A stretch of 64,000 bases of DNA from Candidatus Dormiibacterota bacterium (GTDB lineage Bacteria; Chloroflexota; Dormibacteria; Dormibacterales; Dormibacteraceae), in NCBI GenBank assembly GCA_003139695.1, contig PLJM01000006.1, positions 496,001 through 560,000 on the forward strand, read 5' to 3'. The notes beneath the pieces are model-generated. The model was not told the origin of the DNA. It saw only the letters and a program-made list of their open reading frames with translations, and ran no database searches. The position numbers and the translations under genes were made by a program. Numbering within the stretch: the first letter of the stretch is position 1; every line of letters begins with the position of its first letter. This document shows positions 36,259 through 45,911 of this stretch, in pieces.

Positions 36259-37578
36259 ATGCGCGCAGTGTGGGCGCTGCGAGTCGGGATCGTGGCCTTC
36301 GGAGTGGCCCTTTTGGTTCCACTTCATGCCGCTGCGTCCACGCCCCACGTCGAGCGCGCCGACCTGGTTGGCGACATCAACAACATCATGGCGTCCTACA
36401 TTGCGGACGCCGTGACTCGTGCCGACGCCGACCACGCCGATGCTCTTCTGATCGTGATGAACACGCCTGGCGGGATCTCGACTTCGATGGACGACATCGT
36501 GACCAGCCTTCTCAACTCGAAGGTCCCCGTGGTCGTTTACGTTTATCCCAGCGGCGCTCGAGCCGCTTCTGCCGGCTTGTTTGTGGCCCAAGCGGCTGAC
36601 ATCCTGGCGATGGCGCCGGGCACCAACATCGGCTCGGCCCACCCGATCGACGCCTCTGGGGCCAACCTGACAGGTGACCTCGGGACCAAGGTCCTCAACG
36701 ACGCGGTGACGAGGGTTCGCAACCTGGCATCGATGCACGGTCGCAACGCCGACTGGGCCGAGCAGGCGGTTCGCAACAGCGTGAACATCAACGCCGAGGA
36801 CGCTGTGAAGTTGCATGTGGCGGATCTCGAAACCTCAGATCCGGCGGCGCTGATGAACGCGATCGATGGCCGCTCAGTGCCACGGACGTCGGGCGCTCTC
36901 GTCCTCCACACAGCGGACGCCAGCATCGAAGACATGCCGATGGCGTTCTGGCAGGTGTTCCTCAACGCCCTCATCGACCCGACGGTCGCCGCGCTGCTGT
37001 TCCTCCTGGCCGCCTACGGGATCATCACCGAGCTGACCTCGCCAGGCGCGATCTTGCCCGGGGTCGTGGGCGGCATCGCAGCGATCCTGGCCATCGTCTC
37101 GCTCGCCAACCTTCCCGTTAACATCGCCGGCGCCCTTTTGATGTTGCTGGCGCTGATCCTTTTCCTTGCCGATCTGAAGGCCAACACGCACGGGATACTC
37201 AGCTTTGGCGGCGTGTTGTCGCTCATCCTGGGCATGGCATTTCTCATCAACACCGGGCCGGTCGGGCTGGGCGTGAACCCGATCGTGATCTTCGGAACGG
37301 CTGCCATCACGTTTGCCTTCTTCGTTTTCTTCGTGGACAGGGTGATCCGGTCCCGCCGGCGCCAGGTCCTCACCGGCGCTGACGCGCTGGTAGGCGCCGT
37401 GGGCCACGCGCGCGAGGACCTGTTGCCCAACGGGCTAGTCTTTGTGCGCGGGGCGCTGTGGAAAGCGGTGGCCGATCGCGGGCCGATCCTGGCCGGGAGC
37501 CCAGTGCAGGTGGTCGGCCGAAATGGATTGCAATTGGAGGTCGTCGCGGGAGCGGCCGAGGTGAAGGAGAACGAATAG
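36259..37578 (+). CDS. NfeD-family membrane serine protease (ClpP-class, 1510-N type)
   Basis: A 439-residue protein with signal peptide ([19 protein letters not shown]), an extracytoplasmic ClpP-like protease domain, several membrane helices, and a C-terminal OB-fold NfeD domain. The likely catalytic Ser is in [12 protein letters not shown] and the Lys in [10 protein letters not shown], matching the Ser-Lys dyad of archaeal 1510-N. Substrates in this family include stomatin tails. Its TAG overlaps the GTG of the stomatin gene, the classic NfeD-stomatin pair. Confidence 0.92.
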   Translation: MRAVWALRVGIVAFGVALLVPLHAAASTPHVERADLVGDINNIMASYIADAVTRADADHADALLIVMNTPGGISTSMDDIVTSLLNSKVPVVVYVYPSGARAASAGLFVAQAADILAMAPGTNIGSAHPIDASGANLTGDLGTKVLNDAVTRVRNLASMHGRNADWAEQAVRNSVNINAEDAVKLHVADLETSDPAALMNAIDGRSVPRTSGALVLHTADASIEDMPMAFWQVFLNALIDPTVAALLFLLAAYGIITELTSPGAILPGVVGGIAAILAIVSLANLPVNIAGALLMLLALILFLADLKANTHGILSFGGVLSLILGMAFLINTGPVGLGVNPIVIFGTAAITFAFFVFFVDRVIRSRRRQVLTGADALVGAVGHAREDLLPNGLVFVRGALWKAVADRGPILAGSPVQVVGRNGLQLEVVAGAAEVKENE

Positions 37579-38402
37579 TGGGCTTTGGCTTCCTGACTGT
37601 CCTGGCCGTGATCGTGGTGTTGGCGCTGATCGTCGCCATCTCCGCCATCCGCATCATCAACCAGTACGAGCGCGGCGTCGTGTTCCGGCTGGGGCGACTG
37701 ATCGCGCTCAGGCAACCCGGCCTGAACTTCATCATCCCGTTTGGGATCGACCGTCTGGTCAAGATGGATATGCGCGTCATCACCCTCGAGGTGCCGCCCC
37801 AGGAGATCATCACCAACGACAACGTGACCGCCAAGGTCAATGCCGTCATCTACTTCCAAGTGATCGATGCGCAGAGAGCGGTGACCGAAGTTCTGAACTA
37901 CATCAACGCCACCTCCCAGATCGCTCAGACGACGCTGCGCGCCGCGCTCGGCCAGGCCACCCTGGACGAGCTCCTGGCGAACCGCGACAAGATCAACCAG
38001 AACCTGCAGAAGATCATCGACGAGCAATCCGAGCCGTGGGGTATCAAAGTCGCCGTCGTCGAGATCAAGGACGTCGAGCTCCCTAGCACGATGCAGCGCG
38101 CGATGGCCAAGCAGGCCGAGGCTGAGCGCGAGAAGCGGGCCAAGATCATCAACGCGGAAGGTGAGTTCCAGGCGTCCCAGACGCTCGCGAACGCCGCCCA
38201 GATCATCTCGTCGCAGCAGGGCGCCCTCCAGCTCCGTTTCCTCCAGACCCTGGTCGAGATCGGCTACGAGAAAAACACCACCATCGTCTTCCCGATCCCG
38301 ATCGACCTGCTCCGCCCGATCCTGGACGTCATTCCCAAGACCGCTTTGGACGCGCCCACACCGCCTCCGGCGCTGCCGCACCAGGGCACCAAGTCGGGCT
38401 GA
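37578..38402 (+). CDS. Stomatin/slipin-family SPFH protein
   Basis: A 274-residue membrane protein: one N-terminal helix ([19 protein letters not shown]), the SPFH domain with [13 protein letters not shown] and [13 protein letters not shown], then a coiled region ([19 protein letters not shown]). Such proteins form oligomeric membrane microdomains and are cleaved or regulated by NfeD proteases. It starts at GTG inside the NfeD stop codon. Confidence 0.94.
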   Translation: MGFGFLTVLAVIVVLALIVAISAIRIINQYERGVVFRLGRLIALRQPGLNFIIPFGIDRLVKMDMRVITLEVPPQEIITNDNVTAKVNAVIYFQVIDAQRAVTEVLNYINATSQIAQTTLRAALGQATLDELLANRDKINQNLQKIIDEQSEPWGIKVAVVEIKDVELPSTMQRAMAKQAEAEREKRAKIINAEGEFQASQTLANAAQIISSQQGALQLRFLQTLVEIGYEKNTTIVFPIPIDLLRPILDVIPKTALDAPTPPPALPHQGTKSG

Positions 38403-38434
38403 CCGGCCTGACCTTCCTTGACGCAAGCAGCGCC

Positions 38435-39466
38435 GTGGTGCTGCTGCTCTTCCCCCTCCCGATGGTCATCGCCGCCAACGCGGCGGTGGGGAAGCGCTGG
38501 GCCAGCCATGCCACGGGCATCCTCGCCGGGCTGACAGCCGGCGCCACCTTCCTGGTGGGAGCGCTGGACCTGGGAGGCGCGGGCCTCGTCCAGGCGGGCC
38601 CAGGCGGGCAGCAGACCGGGCTCGACGCCGGCATCATGGTGACCGGGGCAATCGCCGCAGTCCTCGCTGCGCGGCCGGTCCGCGAACGGATCTCACGTTT
38701 GCTGCCGATCGATCCCGACAGCCCGGTTCACGCCTATGCACTGGTCCTGGCGGTGATCTTGTTCGGCACCCAGCTCTCGACCATCGTTTTCGTCGACGTC
38801 CTCGCCGTCGACCAGACCCTGCCCCCCATCTCGATTGGCGACGTCCTGGCCCAGGAGACCCCCTTCCTCATCATGGCGCTGGCCGGGGTCGGCCTTTTCA
38901 TACGCCGCAACGCAGGCGGTGCGGCCGAACGGTTAGGGCTGACCAGGCCGGCCTGGTGGCAGATGGTGTTGGCGCTGGCAGCCGCCGGCGCCTTCTTCGC
39001 GTTCATCCAGGGAGCGGACAGCCTGAGCCACCTCTGGACGCCTGGAATCGCGAGCCAGGTGGACCGGACGACGCAACACGTCTTCGGCGGGCTGAACGAC
39101 CCGATCGGCATTGCGGCGATCGCGCTTTTGCCGGGCATCTGCGAAGAGATCCTGTTCCGGGGCGCCCTGCAGCCGCGCCTCGGGCTGCTGGTGACAGCCG
39201 TTCTGTTCACCTCGATCCACACCCAGTACGGCCTTTCATTCGACGCCCTCTCGGTCCTCATCGTCGCCATCGGGCTCGGCTTGATCAGGAAATACACGAA
39301 TACCACCACCTCTGGCCTTGCCCACATCACCTACAACCTCCTCGCCGGGATCGGGATCGCCGGCGGCCTGGTCGGCGTGGCGGTGGCGGTTGAGCTCGGG
39401 CTGGTCGCTCTCGCCGGCTACGGCATATGGTCAAGCCGCCGTCGAATCGTCCCGGCAGGCGGGTAG
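38435..39466 (+). CDS. CPBP-family intramembrane metalloprotease
   Basis: A 343-residue polytopic protein with about nine helices. The CPBP (Abi) motifs are present late: CEEILFRGALQ (EExxxR), FTSIHTQYGLS (FxxxH) and HITYN (HxxxN). These resemble CAAX prenyl protease-type active sites. The frame is open upstream to the stomatin stop, but only CTG codons occur there; GTG 38435 is taken. Role unknown, perhaps processing of membrane proteins. Confidence 0.87.
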   Translation: MVLLLFPLPMVIAANAAVGKRWASHATGILAGLTAGATFLVGALDLGGAGLVQAGPGGQQTGLDAGIMVTGAIAAVLAARPVRERISRLLPIDPDSPVHAYALVLAVILFGTQLSTIVFVDVLAVDQTLPPISIGDVLAQETPFLIMALAGVGLFIRRNAGGAAERLGLTRPAWWQMVLALAAAGAFFAFIQGADSLSHLWTPGIASQVDRTTQHVFGGLNDPIGIAAIALLPGICEEILFRGALQPRLGLLVTAVLFTSIHTQYGLSFDALSVLIVAIGLGLIRKYTNTTTSGLAHITYNLLAGIGIAGGLVGVAVAVELGLVALAGYGIWSSRRRIVPAGG

Positions 39467-39499
39467 CCGAACCACCCGAGGTGAGCTAAGATCGCTGGT

Positions 39500-40315
39500 A
39501 TGCCACCAGATGTAGGATCCGCTGAGGCCCTCAGCCCCAAGATGTTGGCTAACACCCTTCCCCCGATCATCGCGGTGGTGAACCAGAAAGGCGGCGTCGG
39601 CAAGACCACGACCGCCATCAACCTGGGCGCCGCCCTGGCCGAGATCGGCCACTCGATCCTCCTGGTCGACCTGGACCCTCAGGCCAACTCCACCTCGGGC
39701 CTCGGGCTGGACCCCGTGCGGGCGCGCTTGAACGTCTACCACACGCTTATCGGCGAGGCCACGATCGAGCAGGCCGCGGTCCTGACCAGCGTCCCCGGGA
39801 TGCGTATCGTGCCATCGCACATCGACCTCGCCGGCGCCGAGATCGAGCTGGCGACCATGAGCGCGCGCGAGACCCGGTTGCGCAAAGCCCTCGCTTCGGT
39901 GCCTGAGGGCACGGGCTGCATCATCATCGACTGCCCTCCGTCCCTTGGCCTGTTGACTCTCAACGCACTCAGCGCCGCGACCAGCATGTTGATCCCCACT
40001 CAATGCGAGTACTTCGCGCTCGAAGGCCTGCGCCACCTTCTCTACACGCATCAGCTGGTGCGCTCCCGCCTCAATCCCAACCTGGGGATTGCCGGCATCG
40101 TTATGACGCAATTTGACGCACGCACCACTCTGTCCTGGGACGTCCTGCGAGAAGTGCGACGCTCGCATCCCGCCCATGTCCTGGAAACGCTGATTCCCCG
40201 CAACGTCCGGATCAGCGAGGCGCCGAGCCACGGCAAGTCGGTGATCCAGTACGACCCCTCGAGCCGCGGCGCGGCCGCTTACCGCGCCCTCGCAAAGGAG
40301 CTGTTGGAACGATGA
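39500..40315 (+). CDS. parA: Chromosome-partitioning ATPase ParA/Soj
   Basis: A 271-residue Walker-type ATPase. The deviant Walker A is NQKGGVGKTTTAINL, with VDLDPQANSTSGLG and IIDCPPSLGLLTLNAL following; CEYFALEGL is typical of chromosomal Soj. With ParB it segregates the origin. Its TGA overlaps parB by four bases. The first 20 residues before the Walker strand may be a DNA-independent leader. Confidence 0.96.
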   Translation: MPPDVGSAEALSPKMLANTLPPIIAVVNQKGGVGKTTTAINLGAALAEIGHSILLVDLDPQANSTSGLGLDPVRARLNVYHTLIGEATIEQAAVLTSVPGMRIVPSHIDLAGAEIELATMSARETRLRKALASVPEGTGCIIIDCPPSLGLLTLNALSAATSMLIPTQCEYFALEGLRHLLYTHQLVRSRLNPNLGIAGIVMTQFDARTTLSWDVLREVRRSHPAHVLETLIPRNVRISEAPSHGKSVIQYDPSSRGAAAYRALAKELLER

Positions 40316-41148
40316 AGCAACGCATTCGTGGATTGGGCCGGGGTCTTGACTCCCTCATTCCGACGCGCGAGGGCGACGTGATGGTGCCCCAGATGGTCGC
40401 GGTCGATCAGATCCGTCCGTCTCACCAGCAGGTGCGCACGCGATTCGACGCCGAGCCGCTGGGCGAGCTGGCAGAGTCGATCCGCCGCCACGGCGTCCTC
40501 CAGCCCATCCTCGTTAGAAGGCTCCCCGACGGCTACGAGCTCATCGCCGGTGAGCGCCGCTGGCGAGCTGCGCGCCTGGCCGGCCTCAGCTCAGTGCCCG
40601 CAGTCGTGCGCTTCGATGATGGCAACGACACGCAGCTCGTCCTCGGCCTCATCGAGAACCTTCAGCGCGCGGACCTCGACCCCATCGAAGAGGCCGGCGG
40701 TCTCAAGCGACTGACCGAGGAGTTCGGGCTCACGCATGAGGAGGTCGCGCAGAAGATCGGCAAGCACCGCGTATCGGTGTCGCAGTCCCTTCGGCTTCTC
40801 AACGGTTGCGCAGCCATCCAGTCGTCGGTGGCGTCTGGCGTCATCAGCGCCGGTCACGCGCGCGCGTTAATCGCTCTGGAGTCGCAAGCCGCGCAGGAGC
40901 ACGGCCTGAAAGTTGTCATCGCGCGACGCCTGTCGGTCAGGCAGACAGAGAACTGGGTTCGGACCTACAAGCCGAGGCGCAAGCCACGAGGCGAAGGCTC
41001 AGCCGAGCTGCGTTCACTTGCAGCTGACATCGAAACGCGAGTCGGCCTGCCGGCGAAAATCACGGGCTCGATCAATCGCGGCAAAGTCGAGATTAGATAC
41101 TCGAGTCGCGAAGAGCTTGAACGGGTGTGCGGTAAGCTCGTCAACTAA
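40312..41148 (+). CDS. parB: Chromosome-partitioning protein ParB
   Basis: A 278-residue CTP-dependent DNA clamp. It starts with RGLGRGLDSLIP, the ParA-stimulating N-terminus; ELIAGERRWRAARLAG is the CTP-binding box II, and ENLQRADLDPIEEA leads into the HTH (THEEVAQKIGKHRVSVSQSLRLL). The C-terminal dimer domain ends VCGKLVN. No clear parS site was found in the window. Confidence 0.96.
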   Translation: MKQRIRGLGRGLDSLIPTREGDVMVPQMVAVDQIRPSHQQVRTRFDAEPLGELAESIRRHGVLQPILVRRLPDGYELIAGERRWRAARLAGLSSVPAVVRFDDGNDTQLVLGLIENLQRADLDPIEEAGGLKRLTEEFGLTHEEVAQKIGKHRVSVSQSLRLLNGCAAIQSSVASGVISAGHARALIALESQAAQEHGLKVVIARRLSVRQTENWVRTYKPRRKPRGEGSAELRSLAADIETRVGLPAKITGSINRGKVEIRYSSREELERVCGKLVN

Positions 41149-41153
41149 AACGT

Positions 41154-41768
41154 ATGGCCCTACCCCAGCAACCTGCGGCGGCAGCCGCGCCAGCCCGACC
41201 GTCAACCGCTTCGTCGCTTGTCCGCGAGCTGGTCGAGGTCGTCGTGCTGGCGGTGATCCTATATTTCGGGATCAGCTTTGCCGTTCAGGCGGTCCACGTC
41301 GAGGGCCTGTCGATGTTCGCAACGCTGGACGATAACGACTACCTGATCGCGAACAAGATCGACTATCGGCTGCACGCGCCGCAGCGCGGCGACATCATCA
41401 TCCTGCGTCCGCCGAGCAGCAACTCGACGGACTTCATCAAGCGGATCATTGCGTTGCCGGGCGAGCGCATCCTCATCAGCCAAGGCATCGTCTACATCAA
41501 CGGCCACAAGCTGGACGAGCCTTATCTGCCGGAGGAGTGGACACAGCTCGACAATTGGGGCGGCCCGGACGGCACGATTGTGCCTCCCAATGACTATTTC
41601 GTCATGGGCGACAACCGGAACCGCTCGCAGGACTCGCGCATCTTTGGGTTCATAGGACGGGACCGCATTGATGGGCGGGCCTGGTTTCGCATCTGGCCTC
41701 TGAGTCGTTTCGGGAACATCTACAGCCAGCTGCCGGTGCTCGAAACCGGCACCGTCGCCGCAGGCTAG
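41154..41768 (+). CDS. lepB: Signal peptidase I
   Basis: A 204-residue type I signal peptidase with one N-terminal helix (VVLAVILYFGISFAVQAV). The catalytic Ser is in EGLSMFATL, the general-base Lys in DFIKRIIALPGE, and box E is VMGDNRNRSQDSR. It removes signal peptides of exported proteins. It begins six bases after parB. Confidence 0.94.
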   Translation: MALPQQPAAAAAPARPSTASSLVRELVEVVVLAVILYFGISFAVQAVHVEGLSMFATLDDNDYLIANKIDYRLHAPQRGDIIILRPPSSNSTDFIKRIIALPGERILISQGIVYINGHKLDEPYLPEEWTQLDNWGGPDGTIVPPNDYFVMGDNRNRSQDSRIFGFIGRDRIDGRAWFRIWPLSRFGNIYSQLPVLETGTVAAG

Positions 41769-41778
41769 GCGGCGCTTC

Positions 41779-43050
41779 TCAGCTTTCGATCGCCGCTTGG
41801 AACGCCGACTCGCGGCTGAACGGACCGATCACCGCCGCCTGGAGGGGTGAGCGCAGCACCGAGTTCGCAACCCTGCGGATGTCGGCGGCGGAGACATCGT
41901 CGACCATGCGCAGCTCGTCCTCGATGTCATTGATCTCGCCCAGCAACAGTTCCTGGTAGGTAAGCCAGAACGCAACGCCGTTCGTGGTCTCGAGGTCGAG
42001 TCGCAACCGCCCTTTCGTGAACTCCTTCGCGCGATGCAGCTCCTCCTCTGTGAGATCTTCATCGCACAGCCTGTGCATCTCGGCGATGACCGCACGGATG
42101 GCCTCCACCGCCTTCTTTGGATCGACACCGAGGTAGATGCCGAGATGGCCGGTGTCCCGATGTTTCTGCGTGAAGCTGTGCACGTCGTATGCCAGGCCGA
42201 GGCGCTCGCGGATGTTGAGAAACAAGCGCGAGCTCATGCCCTCACCGAGAACAGTGTTGAGGAGATCGAGAGCATAGCGGTCGGGATCCAGATAGCTCTG
42301 GGCGCGCACGCCAAGACCGATGTGGGCCTGCTCGGTGCGCTTGCGTCTCAGCATCACGGTCGACCCGTGCAACGATGGCGGCGCCTTGGCCGTGACGGTT
42401 CCGTTCAGCCCGGAGGGGAGCGTCACGCCGGAGCTGATGGCGGCAAGCGTCTCGTGTTCGTCCATCGCCCCGGCAACGCCGATCACGAGGTTGGGCATCC
42501 TGTAGTGCGCGTCGGCGTACTCGAGAATGTCATCGCGGGTCAGACGTGCCACCGACTCCTCGGTGCCTGCGATGTCTCTGCCCAAAGGATGCCCCGGCCA
42601 GATGACCTCCTCCAGGAGATTGAGCGCGTAATCCTGCGGTTGGTCCTGGTACATCTTCAGCTCTTCGAGGATCACCAGCCTCTCATGCTCGACGTCGTCG
42701 ACGGCGAGCTTGGAGTTCGACACGATGTCGGCAAGAACATCGAGGCCGAGCTGAAGATGCTCAGCGGGGACACGTGTCCAATACGCAGTGAGCTCCTTGT
42801 CGGTCGACGCGTTGATGAACCCGCCCACACCTTCGATTGCGTCAGCAATCTCCTTCGAGGTCGGCCGGCGACGCGTGCCCTTGAAGAAGAGGTGCTCGAT
42901 GAAATGCGACGCGCCGGCCAGGCGCTCGTCCTCCAGCCTCGAGCCGCCGCCGAACATGAAGACGAGGCTGGCGGACAGGCGCTCCGGCATCGGAGCCATG
43001 ACCACCCTGGCGCCTCCGGGGAGGCCGTGAACTCGATAGGGAACGGCCAT
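41779..43050 (-). CDS. M16-family zinc peptidase (pitrilysin/processing-peptidase type)
   Basis: A 423-residue single-chain M16 peptidase. The inverted zinc motif is HFIEH near residue 50 with the third ligand in VILEELKMYQD. The C-terminal half is the inactive repeat with the conserved arginine region (GEGMSSRLFLNIRERLGLAY). The ATG at 43050 gives the expected start (MAVPYRVHGLPGG). It degrades small peptides; in Gram-positives it lies near pnp or the origin. Confidence 0.92.
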   Translation of the reverse strand: MAVPYRVHGLPGGARVVMAPMPERLSASLVFMFGGGSRLEDERLAGASHFIEHLFFKGTRRRPTSKEIADAIEGVGGFINASTDKELTAYWTRVPAEHLQLGLDVLADIVSNSKLAVDDVEHERLVILEELKMYQDQPQDYALNLLEEVIWPGHPLGRDIAGTEESVARLTRDDILEYADAHYRMPNLVIGVAGAMDEHETLAAISSGVTLPSGLNGTVTAKAPPSLHGSTVMLRRKRTEQAHIGLGVRAQSYLDPDRYALDLLNTVLGEGMSSRLFLNIRERLGLAYDVHSFTQKHRDTGHLGIYLGVDPKKAVEAIRAVIAEMHRLCDEDLTEEELHRAKEFTKGRLRLDLETTNGVAFWLTYQELLLGEINDIEDELRMVDDVSAADIRRVANSVLRSPLQAAVIGPFSRESAFQAAIES

Positions 43051-43115
43051 GGGAGTCGCCAGTATATGGGCGCGCGTTGCAAGGCGTGGAAGCGCGGTCA
43101 CATGGCCGTCCCCTC

Positions 43116-43180
43116 CGGCAGGCTGCGCCTGCCGACTCCCCATTTATGGGGAGTAATACGTCCGGGCTAAGTGCCCGGAC
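43116..43180. repeat. Three consecutive perfect hairpins
   Basis: Stems: CGGCAGGC/GCCTGCCG (43116-43134), ACTCCCCA/TGGGGAGT (43135-43154), and GTCCGGGC/GCCCGGAC (43160-43180). Each has eight paired bases and a 3-5 base loop. The third covers the stop codon of the 91-residue gene. None has a T-run on the minus strand. They may stabilise or end the yidC-jag transcript or represent an extragenic palindromic element. Confidence 0.75.
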
Positions 43181-43442
43181 TACCCTCCTGGAGAGCGCCC
43201 AGCGCCGCATAAAGGGTCATCGCCACGAAGTCGGCGGGCATTCCGTCCGAGACTGCGTCAAGGGCCTCGCCCAGGTACCGCCGCACGTTGGTTACCCGGT
43301 CCACATCGCTGAGCTCGAGGCAGTCGCGGATCGCCTCGGCGATCTCGGTCGGCGTGATCTCCTCGTCCCCCGCGCCGTCCTCGACCGCATTGACCAAGGC
43401 GATCGCCTTCCGGATCCGCTCTGCCGCGGTCCGGGCCGTCAT
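43167..43442 (-). CDS. Hypothetical protein downstream of jag
   Basis: A 91-residue acidic, helical protein (TAAERIRKAIALVNAVEDG, EIAEAIRDCLELSDVDRV) with no membrane segment. It starts ten bases after jag and belongs to the rpmH-rnpA-yidD-yidC-jag operon. No family is recognised. Its stop lies inside a perfect hairpin. Confidence 0.65.
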   Translation of the reverse strand: MTARTAAERIRKAIALVNAVEDGAGDEEITPTEIAEAIRDCLELSDVDRVTNVRRYLGEALDAVSDGMPADFVAMTLYAALGALQEGSPGT

Positions 43443-43452
43443 GGGTGTCGAG

Positions 43453-44091
43453 CTACCCTGCGGCCGGCTTGCGGAGGCCGACCACGACCCGCCTCTCGGG
43501 TTCCTCGCCGATGCTCGAGCTGGTGACTTCGGGATCGCCCTCGAGCGCCAGATGAATCGCTCGTCGCTCGAATGGCTGCATTGCATCGAGCGTGATAGCG
43601 TCGCCGGTCATCTTCACCTGGCGGGCGGCACGCAGCGCAATCTCGCGCACGGTGTGCTCACGCCGCTGCCGGTACCGCTCGACGTCGACGATGATGCGCT
43701 CGCCTTCGCCGAGGTGCCGCCCAACCATGACATTGGTGACGGACTGCAGCGCGCGGAGCGTCTCGCCCCGCCATCCGATCAGGGCACCAAGGTCGCGACC
43801 GCTGATGTCCAGCGTCGTGGGCTCGCTGCCCTGGCGTGTCGTGACCTGGGCGCGAATGCCCATATGCTTCAACAAACCCTCGACCAGCGTCCGCGCCATC
43901 TCGCCTTTCCCGTCGGCGGGCGCGGCAGCCGCAGCAGATTCGGCCTCGATGACCGTGACCTCTACCACCGTCTCCTCCGAGCCTTCGCTCAGCACTTTGA
44001 CGTCGACGTTTCGGCGGCTCTCGCCGAGCTCGATCAGTGCCGCATCGACTGCCTCGTCGAGCGTGCGCCCGCGCCCCTCTGCTGATCTCAT
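43453..44091 (-). CDS. jag: RNA-binding protein Jag/KhpB
   Basis: A 212-residue protein with the three Jag parts: Jag_N (GRTLDEAVDAALIELGESR), a KH domain with the loop LIGWRGETLRALQ, and an R3H domain ending FERRAIHLAL. The linker is short and acidic. It binds RNA and acts in cell elongation with KhpA in Firmicutes. The ATG at 44091 (MRSAEGRGRTL) is chosen over a longer frame from 44307, whose basic leader overlaps the end of yidC. Confidence 0.93.
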   Translation of the reverse strand: MRSAEGRGRTLDEAVDAALIELGESRRNVDVKVLSEGSEETVVEVTVIEAESAAAAAPADGKGEMARTLVEGLLKHMGIRAQVTTRQGSEPTTLDISGRDLGALIGWRGETLRALQSVTNVMVGRHLGEGERIIVDVERYRQRREHTVREIALRAARQVKMTGDAITLDAMQPFERRAIHLALEGDPEVTSSSIGEEPERRVVVGLRKPAAG

Positions 44092-44101
44092 TGCACCGCC
44101 C

Positions 44102-45100
44102 TCATCTCTTTTTCTTCTTGCGATTGCGCCCACTCTGCGGCTGGGCTTTCGAGCCGTTCTGCGGACCGTTCCGCAATCCGTTCTGGGAGCCGTTCTTCGT
44201 TCCGTTCTGGGAGCCGCCGGCAATGTCCTTCGGCCCGATGTCGGCTGCACCCTTGGGCCCGCTGGGGATGCCCTTTGGCCCGATGTCGGGCCCCCCCTTG
44301 AAGCCACCTCGCGCCTTCAAGTTCACCGCCGTCGACGGCCCATTGGCCTTGTTCCGGCCGGGCAGCAGGTTGCCCCAACCGACGACGAAATACTGCTGAA
44401 TGATACCCACGCAGTTGCCGATGAACCAGTAGAGGCCGAGCCCCGCGGGGACGTTCAGCGCGAAGTAGCCGATCATCAGCGGCGACAACCAGACCATCAT
44501 CTTCTGCATCTGCTGGGCTTGAGCCTCCTGGTCCGTGAGGTTGGGCGCCGGCGGCATCTGCAGCATCTTGGTCTGCACGTAAGTGGTGGCCGCGGCCAGC
44601 AGCGGAAACACGAGATATGAGGGATCCGGAATCCCGATGCTGCCAACGAGCGTCACCAGAAGGTGTTGGTTGGGGTGGTCGTTCAGGTTGGGGATGAACA
44701 GGAAGTGCGCGGGCCCCGTCGCCGTTTTCGCAAAGCCCGTGAAGACGTAGTAAAGCGCAGTCAGGATCGGCAGCTGGACGACAAGGGGCAGACAGCCCAC
44801 CAGCCCGGCGAAAGGGTTGATGCCGTGCTCTGCGTAGAGCTTGGTCATCTCGCTCTGGAGTTTCTGTGGCTCCTTCTTGTACTTCTTGCGAAGCTCACCC
44901 ACCTCGGGCGCGAGCTTTCGCTGCTCGAGCATCGACTTCCTCTGCGTCACCAGCTGGAACTGCTGGAGCGGAGAAAGGATCAGGCGGATGCAGATGGTGA
45001 GGACCACGATGGCGACGCCGTATGCCCCAATGGTGGACAGGATCGGTACCGCCTGGAAATGGACGTAGATGAAGTTCAATATCGCCGTGAGGTTGCTCAC
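44102..45100 (-). CDS. yidC: Membrane protein insertase YidC/Oxa1 type
   Basis: A 332-residue insertase without the large periplasmic domain of Gram-negative YidC. The core has LSPLQQFQLVTQRK, PEVGELRKKYKKEPQKLQSE and five helices, including GCLPLVVQLPILTALYYVF. The C-terminal tail after about residue 265 is low-complexity Gly/Asn-rich (GTKNGSQNGLRNGPQNGSK) and very basic at the end (RNRKKKKR), suited to ribosome contact. It starts at GTG. Confidence 0.94.
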   Translation of the reverse strand: MSNLTAILNFIYVHFQAVPILSTIGAYGVAIVVLTICIRLILSPLQQFQLVTQRKSMLEQRKLAPEVGELRKKYKKEPQKLQSEMTKLYAEHGINPFAGLVGCLPLVVQLPILTALYYVFTGFAKTATGPAHFLFIPNLNDHPNQHLLVTLVGSIGIPDPSYLVFPLLAAATTYVQTKMLQMPPAPNLTDQEAQAQQMQKMMVWLSPLMIGYFALNVPAGLGLYWFIGNCVGIIQQYFVVGWGNLLPGRNKANGPSTAVNLKARGGFKGGPDIGPKGIPSGPKGAADIGPKDIAGGSQNGTKNGSQNGLRNGPQNGSKAQPQSGRNRKKKKR

Positions 45101-45198
45101 GACGACATCCCCCCATAAGTTCTTTATCGGCTTGAAAACATCAAGCGGCGAGCTGAGGAAGATGTCAGTTCTCCAATGAAATGGTCAGACGGGCAAAG

Positions 45199-45408
45199 TC
45201 AGGGAACAGGATCGTAGCCGCCCTTGGCGAACGGATGGCACCGCGCGATCCGACCCGCTCCCATCCAGGCCCCCCGCAGCCAGCCGTACTTCTCCACCGC
45301 CTCATACGTGTAGTGCGAGCACGAGGGGTAGTAACGACACGACGGCGGAAGGATCTTCGAGAACGACATCTGGTAACCGCGAATCAGAACGAGCAGGATC
45401 TTGGTCAT
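45199..45408 (-). CDS. yidD: Membrane protein insertion efficiency factor YidD
   Basis: A 69-residue protein with the YidD signature: [33 protein letters not shown] (in part) with three cysteines, then [17 protein letters not shown]. Its ATG overlaps the rnpA stop by four bases, as in many bacteria. It assists insertion by YidC. Confidence 0.95.
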   Translation of the reverse strand: MTKILLVLIRGYQMSFSKILPPSCRYYPSCSHYTYEAVEKYGWLRGAWMGAGRIARCHPFAKGGYDPVP

Positions 45409-45764
45409 CGGTTGAGCTTTGAGAGCTTGAGCGCAGCCTGTGAGGCCTCCTCGCCCAGCTCCGCGAACGACATTACGAGCGCCGCCGGCCGAGCGATCAG
45501 GACCACGTCATATCGTATTCCCAGGCTGGTCAGCGGCGAATCAGGTCCAAGCAGCTTTTCCCGCGCCAGCTCGCGTACGCGGCGCCTGGCTCGATTGCGC
45601 GCGACCGAGCCCTTGACGGTTCGGCTGACGGTCACCCCAACGCGGTTCGATACACCTGTCGCGGGTACGGCAAACGCGACAAGGGCCTTCCCGCTGTAGA
45701 TCCGCTTGCCGGCGAAAGCGGACTGGAACTCCGCATGCCGGCGGAGGCGGTAGCGCCTCTTCAA
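45405..45764 (-). CDS. rnpA: Ribonuclease P protein component
   Basis: A 119-residue basic protein that cleaves tRNA 5' leaders with the RNase P RNA. It starts at TTG ([13 protein letters not shown]) and contains the RNR motif region [12 protein letters not shown]. Twelve bases separate it from the rpmH stop. It is slightly short of 120, normal for the family. Confidence 0.95.
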   Translation of the reverse strand: MKRRYRLRRHAEFQSAFAGKRIYSGKALVAFAVPATGVSNRVGVTVSRTVKGSVARNRARRRVRELAREKLLGPDSPLTSLGIRYDVVLIARPAALVMSFAELGEEASQAALKLSKLNR

Positions 45765-45776
45765 CGAGAGAGACGC

Positions 45777-45911
45777 TTAAGCGCTAAGCCGTAGGCGACC
45801 CTTGCGGCGGCGATTCTGAATGACTCGGACGCCACCCCGTGCGCTCATGCGGCGCAGAAAACCGTGCACGCGGCGGCGGTACCGCTTCTTCGGCTGAAAG
45901 GTTCGCTTGAT
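45777..45911 (-). CDS. rpmH: 50S ribosomal protein L34, apparent ATC start
   Basis: A 44-residue protein, the usual L34 length: [17 protein letters not shown], then RMSARGGV and [11 protein letters not shown]. The codon where the initiator Met belongs is ATC at 45911-45909. In frame upstream there are only GCC, CCC, GAT, GGA and then a TAG stop, so no ATG, GTG or TTG is available. AGGGAG lies 8 bases upstream of the ATC at good Shine-Dalgarno spacing. It is either a genuine AUC start or a base error. Confidence 0.93.
   Translation of the reverse strand: MKRTFQPKKRYRRRVHGFLRRMSARGGVRVIQNRRRKGRLRLSA

Noticed and set aside
37014..38426. A 470-codon minus-strand open frame opposite NfeD and stomatin genes
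   Set aside because: It lies opposite two well-recognised genes and its sequence is low-complexity and repeat-like with no domain.
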